DNA from: VAZQ01 sp963725185
GTDB lineage: Bacteria; Pseudomonadota; Alphaproteobacteria; Rhizobiales; Xanthobacteraceae
NCBI GenBank assembly: GCA_963725185.1
Contig: CAVRXO010000003.1
Span: forward strand, 434,001-498,000
DNA: 64,000 nucleotides
Direction: 5' to 3'
The notes beneath the pieces are model-generated. The model had not been told where the DNA came from and did not search any database. It was given only the letters and a program-made list of their open reading frames with translations. Numbering within the stretch: the first letter of the stretch is position 1; the number at the start of each line of letters is the position of its first letter. The position numbers and the translations under genes were made by a program. Positions 9,376 through 18,691 of this stretch are shown piece after piece.

Positions 9376-10677
9376 ATGCCCATGATACTGGACGCGCTGC
9401 TCGCGTTCGGCCTCCTGCTGTCGACCGCATCCCAACTGCGACCCGCGGGCGCCGCAATCGGACCAGGTGAGATTTGCCTGGTTGTCTGGCTTGTTGTGAT
9501 GTTGTTCCGGGAGGTCGGCCGGCTCGGTCCCCCGCTTACGCCCGCGCTTTCCCAATTGTTGATCTTTTGGCTGCTTTTCGCCTTTTCGCTGAGCGTTGGA
9601 ACTCTGACCGGGTATTGGATCGGAGACATTCACGATCCAAACTTGTTCTTCCATGACGTCATGGCCTACCCCCTCTTGGCTGCCGTCGGTTGTCTTAGCG
9701 TGGTTGGACCGGCGGCCGGGCCTCGCTTGCATCGGGTCGCATGGTTTTTGGTCGGGTTCGGAGCCGTTTCCTTTGCGTTTCAAGTCGCCGGCTCCTGGGG
9801 GTGGTTCGACATTGCGCCGTTGGAGCCGTGGTACTGGGACCGGTTCCGGGGCTGGTCGGCCAACCCGCAGCAACTCGCTCTGCTCTGCGCCATCCTCGGC
9901 CTCCTGGCGCTCCATCTCGCCGACGCAGAAACCCGGATCGGCGCGAGAATCGCCGCCTTCGCATGCGGAGCCCTTTCCATCTATGTGGGCAGGCTCACCA
10001 AGAGCGATTCGTTTGCGGTGCTTTTGGTGATCGCCGGCCCGATTTTCCTCATTTTCAAGCTTCGACAGTGGCTGCTCTCATACGAACCGACGCTGACCTT
10101 CCGATCCGGATGCGCCTGGATTGTCATCCTGGCCCTGCCGGTGCTGTTGATCTCAGCGGTTCCCCTCGCCCCCTTGATCGTCGACCAGGCCGAGGACCTG
10201 GCCAGCCAATTGTCGAAAGGCAAGACCTCACGCGAGGAGGCCGAGCTCCGAATCCATAATTGGAATGAGGCCATACGCCGCGGCATGGAATCGGGAATGC
10301 TCGGGCTCGGACCCGGCCCTCATCTCGAAATACCAGTTTCCATCGTGACGGCGAGGAGAGCCGAAGTCCTGCCAAAATATATTGAGACCCCCCCGGCAAA
10401 CGGCACGCCGAACTTCGAGGCGCACAATACCCCGCTCGATCTTTTCACCCAGGGCGGATTGATCGCCGTCCTCACCTTCGTTTGGATCTCGGCAATGGCG
10501 CTCCTCAATACCTACAAGGCTCGGCTGGCTGAACTCACGACGTTGATCTGCGGCGTCAGCATATTTGGATTTGGCAATTTAATCGTGCGGCATCCGATCT
10601 TCTGGTTCACGATCGCCATCTGCTTGGTCTCGGGGACCGGAAACCGGATGGCGCCGCCGATCCGAACTGGGAGCTGA
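9376..10677 (+). CDS. O-antigen ligase / polysaccharide polymerase-like membrane protein (Wzy-type)
   Basis: A 433-residue polytopic inner-membrane protein with about ten hydrophobic segments (for example MILDALLAFGLLLSTASQ and ICLVVWLVVMLFREV). A large loop before the last segments contains GMESGMLGLGPGPH and AHNTPLDLFTQGGLI. The Ala-His-Asn(-x-)Pro segment is typical of the Wzy_C/WaaL superfamily, which polymerises or ligates lipid-linked sugar units on the periplasmic side. ATG 9376 is preferred over an upstream in-frame ATG (9238), because the first 46 residues from 9238 are hydrophilic and unlike the family. It lies 4 bp before the asparagine synthase gene. Polymerase is favoured over ligase by context. 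Confidence 0.75.
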   Translation: MPMILDALLAFGLLLSTASQLRPAGAAIGPGEICLVVWLVVMLFREVGRLGPPLTPALSQLLIFWLLFAFSLSVGTLTGYWIGDIHDPNLFFHDVMAYPLLAAVGCLSVVGPAAGPRLHRVAWFLVGFGAVSFAFQVAGSWGWFDIAPLEPWYWDRFRGWSANPQQLALLCAILGLLALHLADAETRIGARIAAFACGALSIYVGRLTKSDSFAVLLVIAGPIFLIFKLRQWLLSYEPTLTFRSGCAWIVILALPVLLISAVPLAPLIVDQAEDLASQLSKGKTSREEAELRIHNWNEAIRRGMESGMLGLGPGPHLEIPVSIVTARRAEVLPKYIETPPANGTPNFEAHNTPLDLFTQGGLIAVLTFVWISAMALLNTYKARLAELTTLICGVSIFGFGNLIVRHPIFWFTIAICLVSGTGNRMAPPIRTGS

Positions 10678-10681
10678 CGCC

Positions 10682-12673
10682 ATGTGCGGAATCGTCGGAA
10701 TATTCCTCGCTCCTCACGCCGAGCCGCGTCGGCTTGCCGCTGCCGGAGCCATGTCGGCAACGCTTCATCATCGCGGCCCCGACGGCGGTGGTATCTGGAC
10801 GGACAGTAACGCCGGGATCGCTCTCGGTCATCGCCGGCTCGCGATCGTCGATCTGTCCGATGCGGGCCACCAGCCGATGTTGTCACAGAGCGAAAACCTG
10901 GTGATGACTTTCAATGGCGAGGTCTACAACTTCGGCGAGCTGCGGCAAGAGCTCGCCGCAAGGGGACACCGCTTCCGTGGTCACAGCGACAGCGAGGTGA
11001 TGCTCGCCGCGTTTGAAAGCTTCGGTATCGAACCCGCCCTGAAGCGATTTGCCGGAATGTTCGCCCTCGGCCTTTGGGACCGCGGGCGCCGCATCTTGCA
11101 TCTCGCTCGCGACCGGCTCGGGAAAAAGCCGCTATACGTCGCCCTGGATCGAGGGGCACTTCTTTTCGCGTCCGAGCTCAAGGCAATCAGGGCCGTTCCG
11201 GGCTTCCAGCCGACGGTGGACCCCGCTGCAATCGCGATGGTGCTGCGACAGGGCTGGATTCCAGATCAGCAATGCATCTATGAAGGCGTCTTCAAGCTCC
11301 CGCCGGGCACGCTCCTGTCGATACGCGCGAACGACTTGCGAGCCGGCGGATTGGATGGATTGCGCGCGCGAGCTCGCCGCTGGTGGTCGCTCGCTGAGAT
11401 CGCAGAGGCGGGCCAGCACGACCCGCTGGCGTTGAATGTTCCCGATCTCGAAAACGAGCTCGATCGGTTGCTGCGCACCGTCGTGCGGGAGCGGATGGTG
11501 GCCGACGTGCCGCTCGGCGCATTTCTGTCGGGAGGCGTCGATAGCTCAACGATAGTCGCCCTCATGCAGGTGCAATCGCCACGTCCGGTACGCACATTCA
11601 CGATCGGGTTTCACGAGGCGTCGCACGATGAGGCGGTCCACGCCGCCCGTATCGCGCAACATTTAGGGACGACACACACCGAATACCGCCTCACCCCGGC
11701 GGAAACGCTCGCCACGGTTCCGGAGCTGCCGGAGGTCTGGGACGAACCGTTTGCCGACGAGTTGCAAATTCCAACCTTGCTACTCTCGCGGCTCACGCGG
11801 CGGCACGTCACCGTGGCCCTCTCGGGCGACGGGGGTGACGAATGCTTCGGCGGATACGTCCGGCATTTCATTGGGGGCCGCCTTGCACCCGTGTTCAGCC
11901 TTCCGCCGAGGTCACGCAGAATTGCCGCCTCCGCATTGCAAATGCTGAGTTCGGCAGCATGGCAGCAACTGTTACGCACGTTTCCGTTGCCGCTCGCACG
12001 ACGATTGACATTGAGCGGAGCGAACCTGCACCGGTGCGCCCGCGCGCTCGGCGCGGCCGATGAGAGCGACTTCTACGATCAGCTGATAACCTTCGATCCG
12101 ATCCCGGTGACGCCCGAGCCGCCGAACGCGCCCGCGACGCGCGTTCCGGCACTTCGCGACACAGTCGGCCGCTTCATCTATCGCGATATGGTCGGTTATC
12201 TGCCGGGTGACATCTTGGTCAAGCTTGATCGGGCCAGCATGGCGGCGAGTCTCGAAGCCCGTTGCCCGTTTCTCGACCATCGCATGGTGGAGTTCGCTTG
12301 GCGCCTACCCTCAGCCGTCAAGGTCCGCGAAGGTCAGGGCAAATGGCTTCTCCGGCGAATACTTCGTCGCTATCTGCCCAAGAAACTCTATGAAAGGCCG
12401 AAGCAAGGGTTCAACGTGCCGATCGGCACCTGGCTTACCGGGCCATTGCACGGTTGGGCGCGCGAATTGCTTGACGCGCCTCGGATCCGACGTGACGGTT
12501 TCCTCGACGCCCGACAGGTCGAAAGCTGTTGGCAGGAGCATCAGAGCGGCCGAGCCGACCGAGCTCGCGAGCTTTGGGCCATTTTGATGGTCCAGGCCTG
12601 GCTCGATGCGGCACGGAAGCCGATTCCATCTCTGTCGTCGTTTGTTACGACCGAACCAGTGAAGGTCGCCTGA
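10682..12673 (+). CDS. asnB: Glutamine-hydrolysing asparagine synthase
   Basis: A 663-residue AsnB-type enzyme. It starts MCGIVGIF, so Cys2 is the glutaminase nucleophile. HHRGPDG, LGHRRLAIVDLS and FNGEVYN follow in the N-terminal domain. The C-terminal synthetase domain has the PP-loop LSGGVDSST near residue 282, ALSGDGGDECFGGY and LVKLDRASMAASLEARCPF. The cell's general asparagine supply is probably not its role. Such genes are often embedded in exopolysaccharide clusters, where they are thought to amidate a sugar uronate or a precursor. The family assignment is certain; the substrate here is inferred from its place between polymerase and chain-length genes. Confidence 0.93.
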   Translation: MCGIVGIFLAPHAEPRRLAAAGAMSATLHHRGPDGGGIWTDSNAGIALGHRRLAIVDLSDAGHQPMLSQSENLVMTFNGEVYNFGELRQELAARGHRFRGHSDSEVMLAAFESFGIEPALKRFAGMFALGLWDRGRRILHLARDRLGKKPLYVALDRGALLFASELKAIRAVPGFQPTVDPAAIAMVLRQGWIPDQQCIYEGVFKLPPGTLLSIRANDLRAGGLDGLRARARRWWSLAEIAEAGQHDPLALNVPDLENELDRLLRTVVRERMVADVPLGAFLSGGVDSSTIVALMQVQSPRPVRTFTIGFHEASHDEAVHAARIAQHLGTTHTEYRLTPAETLATVPELPEVWDEPFADELQIPTLLLSRLTRRHVTVALSGDGGDECFGGYVRHFIGGRLAPVFSLPPRSRRIAASALQMLSSAAWQQLLRTFPLPLARRLTLSGANLHRCARALGAADESDFYDQLITFDPIPVTPEPPNAPATRVPALRDTVGRFIYRDMVGYLPGDILVKLDRASMAASLEARCPFLDHRMVEFAWRLPSAVKVREGQGKWLLRRILRRYLPKKLYERPKQGFNVPIGTWLTGPLHGWARELLDAPRIRRDGFLDARQVESCWQEHQSGRADRARELWAILMVQAWLDAARKPIPSLSSFVTTEPVKVA

Positions 12674-12823
12674 AGTGATCCCCCTCGGCGAGGACGCAGC
12701 CATGCAGCGTAATTGCCACGTCACTCGGAGCGACCTGACTAGTGTTGGAGTTGACGGATGCAAATGAAACTCGAAAGTACCTTTCGGCCGAGCCGCACGA
12801 GTTGAATCGACCGGCCCTCGCCC

Positions 12824-14719
12824 ATGGGATCCCGGCGTTGCATCGACGAGTACACGACCGATCACGAACCCCATTTCTTGCAACTGACACGTATCCTTCG
12901 TCGTCGCCGCAAGCTTATCGCCACGGTGGCGGTTCTTGGCGCCATGCTGGCCGGCGTGCTCGGCTTGTTGATCCCGCCCAAATACACCGCAACGGCCCAG
13001 ATCGTGGTCGAACCCCAGCAGGCCGGTCCGATCGGCAGCCGAACGGAAGCCCCGCGCTCTATCGACCAGTCGGCGATCGACACACACGTAACGATGCTCG
13101 CGTCTCGCGCTCACCTGCGCCGCGTTCTCGCCAGCCTGTCCGATAACTCTGAATCCGCCCCAATCCTGGACAAAGCGGCGAGCGAAAGGAAGTCGACCGA
13201 CCAGCCCAGTGATAACCCACCGGCGCCGGTGGCCGGCAACGGCGCCCTCAAATCAATCGAAACAATAAATACTGCAGCGCCGGCCCTCGGGGACCTCAGT
13301 CGTCGTCTGAAAGTATGGCTTGGCGCAATTGGCGGCACCGAGTCTGCGTCGGGTCGAGAGCTTGACGAGCTCGATCGCGGCCTGAAGGTCATTCAAGAGC
13401 GGACCTCCCGTGTCCTTTCCGTCAGCATCACGGCAAACAACCCGGACCAGGCGGCCGCTGTCGTCAACCGAGTTGTCCAACTCTACGTGGATGACCAAGC
13501 CGGCCACACTCGCGTCCAAGCGGACCAAGAGCTGGCGGCACTCGACGAGCGCGCGGGACATCTGAAGACCGAATTGGAAAAAGCCAGCGAAGCTATGCGG
13601 CCATTGCTCGTGCCGCAGCTTACCGCCGCCTCGAGCGCCGGCGCGGAAGAGAAAGAGGCGGACGGGCGTCTCCGCGCGCTCGAGCGCGCGGCCGCATCGA
13701 GTGGTCAGGCCTATGCGGGGATCCTGCAACGTCAAAGGGAGCTCCGCGGCAATCAGGAAATCATGACGCCGGAGGTCCGCATTCTTTCGCTGGCGTCGCC
13801 TCCGGCTCGGCCTAGTTCTCCCAATCCGCTAATGTTCATCTTTCCGGCGATAGTCGCATCGCTCATCGGCGCAAGCCTGCTGGCCATCGTGCTGGAACAA
13901 CTTAATCAAGGACTACATAACGAGCACGATGTGACCAATGCGCTGGGTCTACCCTGCATAGGGCTGGTGCCCCGGTTGCCGCGCTCCCACGTGGACCGGC
14001 CGTCCCACTATCTCCTGAGCAGGCCCTTCACGCCTTACATCGAGGCGATACGATCTGCGCTCGCCACGCTTCACCTAGGGGTATCAAGCCTCGGACCGAG
14101 GGTCGTTTTGATCAGTTCGAGCGTTCCAGGAGAGGGCAAGACGACCTTGGCGGTGAGCCTGTCTGTCTTTGCCGCGCTCCTCGGCAAGCGCGTTCTCCTC
14201 GTCGATTTCGACTCCAGACATCCATCGGTCCTGCGCATGCTGCGCGGACCCCGTGAAAGGCCGATCAAAAATCTCCAAGACCGTCCGCTTGAAGAGAACA
14301 TCAAGCACCTGGCCGAGCTGAATCTGGATTATCTTGCGATTCCTCGCGGTCCAGCCGATCCGTTGGCACAGTTTGTTGGCGAACGCATGCAACACTCTCT
14401 ACGCCGACTCAGGGCCAGCTATGATTGCGTCTTCATCGATAGCTCGCCACTCCTGGGCATCACCGAAACGAGGCTCCTCGCTACCCTGGTGGACAGCGTC
14501 ATCTTCGTCGTCAAATGGGGCAGCACAAGGCGAGAGGTCGTGCAGAACGCCGGAAACGTTCTGCGCGATGCGCTTGGGCTCGACGGAAATAATGTTGTTC
14601 GAGCGTCCGCGCTGGTGACGCAGGTCAATCTGAAACGACATGCCGATTATCGTTATGGCGACGTCGGAGAGGCATTCGTCAAGTACAAGAAGTACTATTT
14701 CGGGTCTGTCAAAGCTTGA
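12824..14719 (+). CDS. Polysaccharide co-polymerase fused to BY-type tyrosine kinase (Wzz/Wzc-like)
   Basis: A 631-residue inner-membrane protein that controls chain length and export. An N-terminal Wzz domain follows a membrane segment (LIATVAVLGAMLAGVLGLLI). The periplasmic part includes coiled-coil-like Glu/Ala-rich stretches. A second membrane segment (LMFIFPAIVASLIGASLLAI) lies near residue 345. The cytoplasmic kinase has Walker A SSSVPGEGKTTLAVS near residue 434, Walker A' VLLVDFDSRHPS near 459 and Walker B YDCVFIDSSP near 534. The last 30 residues are tyrosine-rich (DYRY, KYKKYYF), matching the autophosphorylated tail of BY-kinases. The gene follows asnB after 150 bp. Confidence 0.9.
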   Translation: MGSRRCIDEYTTDHEPHFLQLTRILRRRRKLIATVAVLGAMLAGVLGLLIPPKYTATAQIVVEPQQAGPIGSRTEAPRSIDQSAIDTHVTMLASRAHLRRVLASLSDNSESAPILDKAASERKSTDQPSDNPPAPVAGNGALKSIETINTAAPALGDLSRRLKVWLGAIGGTESASGRELDELDRGLKVIQERTSRVLSVSITANNPDQAAAVVNRVVQLYVDDQAGHTRVQADQELAALDERAGHLKTELEKASEAMRPLLVPQLTAASSAGAEEKEADGRLRALERAAASSGQAYAGILQRQRELRGNQEIMTPEVRILSLASPPARPSSPNPLMFIFPAIVASLIGASLLAIVLEQLNQGLHNEHDVTNALGLPCIGLVPRLPRSHVDRPSHYLLSRPFTPYIEAIRSALATLHLGVSSLGPRVVLISSSVPGEGKTTLAVSLSVFAALLGKRVLLVDFDSRHPSVLRMLRGPRERPIKNLQDRPLEENIKHLAELNLDYLAIPRGPADPLAQFVGERMQHSLRRLRASYDCVFIDSSPLLGITETRLLATLVDSVIFVVKWGSTRREVVQNAGNVLRDALGLDGNNVVRASALVTQVNLKRHADYRYGDVGEAFVKYKKYYFGSVKA

Positions 14720-14782
14720 AATGATCCGAGGCCGCTTTCAGATCGCCCGGCACCGATGGTGGGAGGCGAATACGAGGGAACG

Positions 14783-16316
14783 ATGCGAGCGATCAAGGAG
14801 TTTGACGGGATGGGTATCGCGCCTCCGCAACAGGCGGCCACCCTGACGCTGTCGTTGCTGCATGCCGCCCTTACCGAATTTCATCGTCAGGGCATTTCCT
14901 TTTGCTATTGGAAAAGCAGCAGACGGATCCAACCGGTCTTGCGCGGCGATGCGGACCTCGACCTGCTTGTGGGGCGGCAGGATCAGCATCGCGCCGAAAT
15001 GATCCTCCTCGCGCAGGGCTTCAAGCTCTTTCCGACGATCGCCAATCGTGATCACCCCTCGATACTGAGCTTTCTCGGTCACGACGAGCCAAGCGGCCGC
15101 CTCGTGCACATCCATTTGCATCTCCGTCTGATCGTGGGCGATCGCCTGCTCAAGAACTATCGCCTTCCCTGGGAAGAGATCGTTCTGAGCAGCGCGGTCC
15201 TTCACCCCGAGTTGCAGATCCCCATGCTCGAACCGGCCATCGAAGCCGTTCTTTTGGCGGTGCGCAGCTGTGTCGAGCTCCGTCGCATGGATCCCGTCGC
15301 CTTGATACGGTGGCAGGCGACGGCACGCAAATTTGCGCACGATCGCGCCGATTTGGCGGCGCGAGTTGACCCTACTGCGTTGCTCGATCTGGCAACCACA
15401 CTATTGACGCCGGCGTTGGCCGGCATGCTGGTCGATGCGTTCTATGGCAATGTGGAGCTGGAAGACCAGCGGCGCTTCAGGAGGTCCATCACAAGGCATC
15501 TGGCCGCCTTTCGCACCTACAACACCTACGAGGCGCGACTGCGGAGCTCATGGCGTGCGCTGCTGTGGGTGGCCGGCAACATAAACCGGCGCCTCCTTCA
15601 TTTCCCTCGACCGTGGAGTTGTCGCGCGCCCGGCGGCGGGTGTGTGATAGCCGTGGTCGGAGTTCGATGGCAGCGGCAAAAGTACCGTAGTGGCGGCGAT
15701 CCGGGCGTGGCTGGACTCGGAGGTCGATGTCCTACCTCTCTACTTCGGCACAGGCGCGGGCAGGCCTTCGCTGCTGTTGAGACCGTTTAAATGGCTGGTT
15801 CCGTTGATAACGCGCGGCCTGAAGACGAAACCAAAAGGAGCGTCCCACGGCGAGATCTCGGATCAGCCGCCCGGCTTGCTCTACAGCCTCCTCATGACGG
15901 TGTGGGCGACCGTTGTTGCCCGCGAGAAGCGCAGCAAGCTGCTTGCAGCGCGGCGTGGAGCCCAGCGGGGCCTGGTCATCGTCACCGACCGATATCCACA
16001 AGATGAAATTGTCGGCTTCAACGATGGACCGCTGCTTACGCGCTTGAGCAGGGTGCCCAATTGGCTGCTCAGGTTCGAAGCTGCGGCCTACATGCTTGCT
16101 CGCCGGCTTCCGCCCGAACTCGTCGTCAAGCTTGACGTCCTCGCCGAAACCGCCGCGCGACGTGAACCCGACATGGATCCCGCCCTTATCCGTCAACGCA
16201 TCGCGGATTTGCGGCGCCTCACCTTTGCCGGAGCGCGAACCGTTCGAATAGACGCCGAGCAGCCGGTGAACGACGTGATTCGGGCCGTGCAGCACGAAAT
16301 TTGGCGCCTGCTGTAG
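14783..16316 (+). CDS. Nucleotidyltransferase-like plus thymidylate-kinase-like two-domain protein, frameshifted
   Basis: The first part (to about 15640) has a nucleotidyltransferase-like core (FCYWKSSRRIQPVLRGDADLD, then HIHLHLRLIVGD). The second part is a P-loop nucleotide kinase of the thymidylate-kinase type (RPSLLLRPFKWLVPLI, VIVTDRYPQDEI, LVVKLDVLAETAARR). The frame breaks exactly at the Walker A motif. Dropping one base at about 15662 restores VVGFDGSGKSTVVAAIRAW and joins the two parts into about 510 residues. ATG 14783 has GAGG five bases upstream; ATG 14756 is an alternative. Proteins with this architecture occur in polysaccharide loci of Bradyrhizobium relatives, but their substrate is not established. 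The break is probably a sequence error. Confidence 0.7.
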
Positions 16317-16338
16317 GCGAAATCAGTGGGGCTGGAGC

Positions 16339-17178
16339 ATGATCATCGAGATCTTTGGTCCTCCGGGCGCTGGCAAGACCACGTTCGCCCACGCGCTGAC
16401 GAAGCGTCTGCGAGAAAGCGGCTACGTCGTGGAGCTGACGCTGAGCTACCGACCGGTCGAGCATCGGTCGTCTCCGAACCCGTGCCCGAGGGCCCCATCA
16501 GAGCATCGGGTCGCCGCCGTGCCACGCCGGTTGAGCCGACCGCTCTTCGAAATGCTGGCAATCGCCCGTCGCCCGTTCGCTATGTCGCACGATATCGCGG
16601 CCGCCGCAGGCCTCATGAGAATTCTTCCACCACGGAACATGGCTGCCGCCATTAGGCTTAGCCAATATATATTGCGTCTATCACACTCGTGGTATCGCGC
16701 GTCCTCAGCCCGGCATATCGTGCTATTTGACCAGGCATTTGTTCAACTTATTTGCTCGCTTGCATTGCTTGGGCGCGCGGCCGACGAATCCCTCATCGCC
16801 CATGCATTGGATTCAGCGCCACGCTCTGACTTGCTGATTCGCCTCGATGCTCCGCTGGAAATACTGACGGCGCGGTTGAAAGATCGTGGTGGGCGGCAAA
16901 GCGCGATTGAACGACTGTTCGAGCTGGACCTCAACACCAATCTCAAATCGATACGGATCATCGACCAATTGAATCGTTTGCTGCTCATGCGAGACTGCTC
17001 GATGGTTCGCGCGTCTTCGCTCGACCAGCAATCGCTTAGCGCGAGCTTGGAGGCGGTCGACGAGGCCCTCCTGGCGAAATTTAGTGCCGCATGGGAAGCG
17101 ACCGCACGCGGCCCGGCGCCTTGCGACCAAGCCTATGCGCAACGTTGCCACATGAAAGCGGAGTGTCGACATGCATGA
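16339..17178 (+). CDS. P-loop kinase-like protein of the polysaccharide locus
   Basis: A 279-residue protein starting MIIEIFGPPGAGKTTFAHAL, a strong Walker A at the very N-terminus. The middle contains HIVLFDQAFVQLICSLALLG, a likely Walker B/DxA region, and SDLLIRLDAPLEILTARLKDRGG, which resembles the lid region of nucleoside/adenylate-type kinases. It follows the thymidylate-kinase-like gene by 22 bp and overlaps the flippase start by eight bases, so it is co-translated with the locus. Exact substrate unknown; a small-molecule kinase is more likely than an ATPase motor because no arginine-finger or signature motif is visible. Confidence 0.65.
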   Translation: MIIEIFGPPGAGKTTFAHALTKRLRESGYVVELTLSYRPVEHRSSPNPCPRAPSEHRVAAVPRRLSRPLFEMLAIARRPFAMSHDIAAAAGLMRILPPRNMAAAIRLSQYILRLSHSWYRASSARHIVLFDQAFVQLICSLALLGRAADESLIAHALDSAPRSDLLIRLDAPLEILTARLKDRGGRQSAIERLFELDLNTNLKSIRIIDQLNRLLLMRDCSMVRASSLDQQSLSASLEAVDEALLAKFSAAWEATARGPAPCDQAYAQRCHMKAECRHA

Positions 17179-18538
17179 CCGGGTGTATGGGAGCGCACCC
17201 GTCAGGCGGGTGGTACGCGGCGGCGGCGCGGCGTTCGCCGTTCATGTGGCGGCCGCCGGAACGACCTACTGCTCGCAGCTCTTGATCGCGCGCATGGTCG
17301 GCGTCGACAGCTTCGGCGTGTATGCCTATGTGACCGCCGCTATGGTCGTGTTGGCATACCTTGCGGCGCTCGGATTCGACGTCGCGCTCCTGCGCTTTGT
17401 ACCTGCGTATGAGGCGCAGTGCCGATGGGATCTCCTCCAGGGAGTGATCAAGTACGCGCACCGACGGGTGAGCGCTGTCGGCATCGGCATCATCTTCGTA
17501 GGCATCTCGGTTGTTGCAGTACGCGGCGCCGGAATGTCGACCGAGCTGCGGAACGCATTTCTCGTCGGGTTCGCGCTCGTTCCGGTATGGGCGATTCTGT
17601 GGATTCGCTGTTCCACGATCCGGGCTTTTGGGGGAGTGGTATGGGCGATTGCGCCCGATCGCCTGGCGCGTGAGGGAATGGTCATCGGTCTCGTTGCGCT
17701 GGCGACCTTGGGCTTGGGGCTGCACGTCGACGCCCCACAGGTCGTTTCGGCGATGCTCTTCAGCTCGGGGGTCGGCCTCGCGCTCTCGGGTCTGGCAATG
17801 CGACGATTGCGTCCGTGCGCCGCCCGCGACGTTGTGCCGGCATATGACACGGTGACTTGGCGCCGGGCAGCCCTGCCGCTGCTGATCATCGGAGCAGCCG
17901 AAGCGTTGATGAACAGGACCGGGGTCCTGATACTTGGTTGGTTCGGGGATACTAAGAGCGCCGGTATCTACAGCCTGGCTTTCAACATCGCGTTCGTGGT
18001 CGCACTCCCGCGAACTGCGCTCAATACCCTGTTCGCTCCCGCGGTCTCGAATCTCTTCACCCGAAAGGATCAGGCCGCGCTCCAGGTCCTGGTGGCCAGC
18101 GCGGCGTCGTGGATGCTCGTTGCGGCAGCCTGCATCGCTCTTGTGCTGGCAGTGATGGCCGAGCCATTACTGACATGGTTCGGTCCAAGTCTCGAGGATG
18201 GCGTACCGGCGCTGCGCATCCTGCTGCTCGCTCAAATGTTGACGGCTGGCGCCGGATCCCAGTTGTACGTCATGACCATGACCGGGCACGAGCGCAGCGC
18301 CGCTGTACTGCTTGTCGTCGTCGCGATCGCAAATGCAATTGCAAGCGGCGTACTCGTCAACTTGTTCGGATTGACGGGCGCGGCGATCGCCACATCGGGA
18401 AGCTTGATAATCTGGAACACGGCGATGGCGGTATTCCTGTGGCGACGCCTCCAGCTGTTGCCAGGCGTGCTGGCGATGCTCCGATCGCCACCCGCAAAAG
18501 AGCGGACCCAGACCCAGCGTGAAGTGGCTTTGCCGTGA
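17171..18538 (+). CDS. Polysaccharide flippase (Wzx/MATE-like, oligosaccharide flippase family)
   Basis: A 455-residue polytopic membrane protein with about 12-14 hydrophobic segments. FAVHVAAAGTTYCSQLLIAR and VGVDSFGVYAYVTAAMVVLA match the start of lipopolysaccharide/polysaccharide flippases. GVLILGWFGDTKSAGIYSLA in the middle is the conserved central repeat. It would move lipid-linked repeat units across the inner membrane for the polymerase encoded at 9376-10677. It overlaps the preceding kinase gene by eight bases and is the last gene of the operon. The downstream gene is convergent, 153 bp away. Confidence 0.87.
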   Translation: MHDRVYGSAPVRRVVRGGGAAFAVHVAAAGTTYCSQLLIARMVGVDSFGVYAYVTAAMVVLAYLAALGFDVALLRFVPAYEAQCRWDLLQGVIKYAHRRVSAVGIGIIFVGISVVAVRGAGMSTELRNAFLVGFALVPVWAILWIRCSTIRAFGGVVWAIAPDRLAREGMVIGLVALATLGLGLHVDAPQVVSAMLFSSGVGLALSGLAMRRLRPCAARDVVPAYDTVTWRRAALPLLIIGAAEALMNRTGVLILGWFGDTKSAGIYSLAFNIAFVVALPRTALNTLFAPAVSNLFTRKDQAALQVLVASAASWMLVAAACIALVLAVMAEPLLTWFGPSLEDGVPALRILLLAQMLTAGAGSQLYVMTMTGHERSAAVLLVVVAIANAIASGVLVNLFGLTGAAIATSGSLIIWNTAMAVFLWRRLQLLPGVLAMLRSPPAKERTQTQREVALP

Positions 18539-18691
18539 CCTCGCTCGCTCAACTCGGTGGTCGGCGCGCAACGGCAGGCCACTATGAAATTACAATTGGC
18601 CGCCATGGCCTGGTAAATCAGAGCGATCGGACCACGCCTCTGCCCTCTCTCGGCGTTGCCTTCGACCCGGATACCGAAGATTCCTTCAGCG

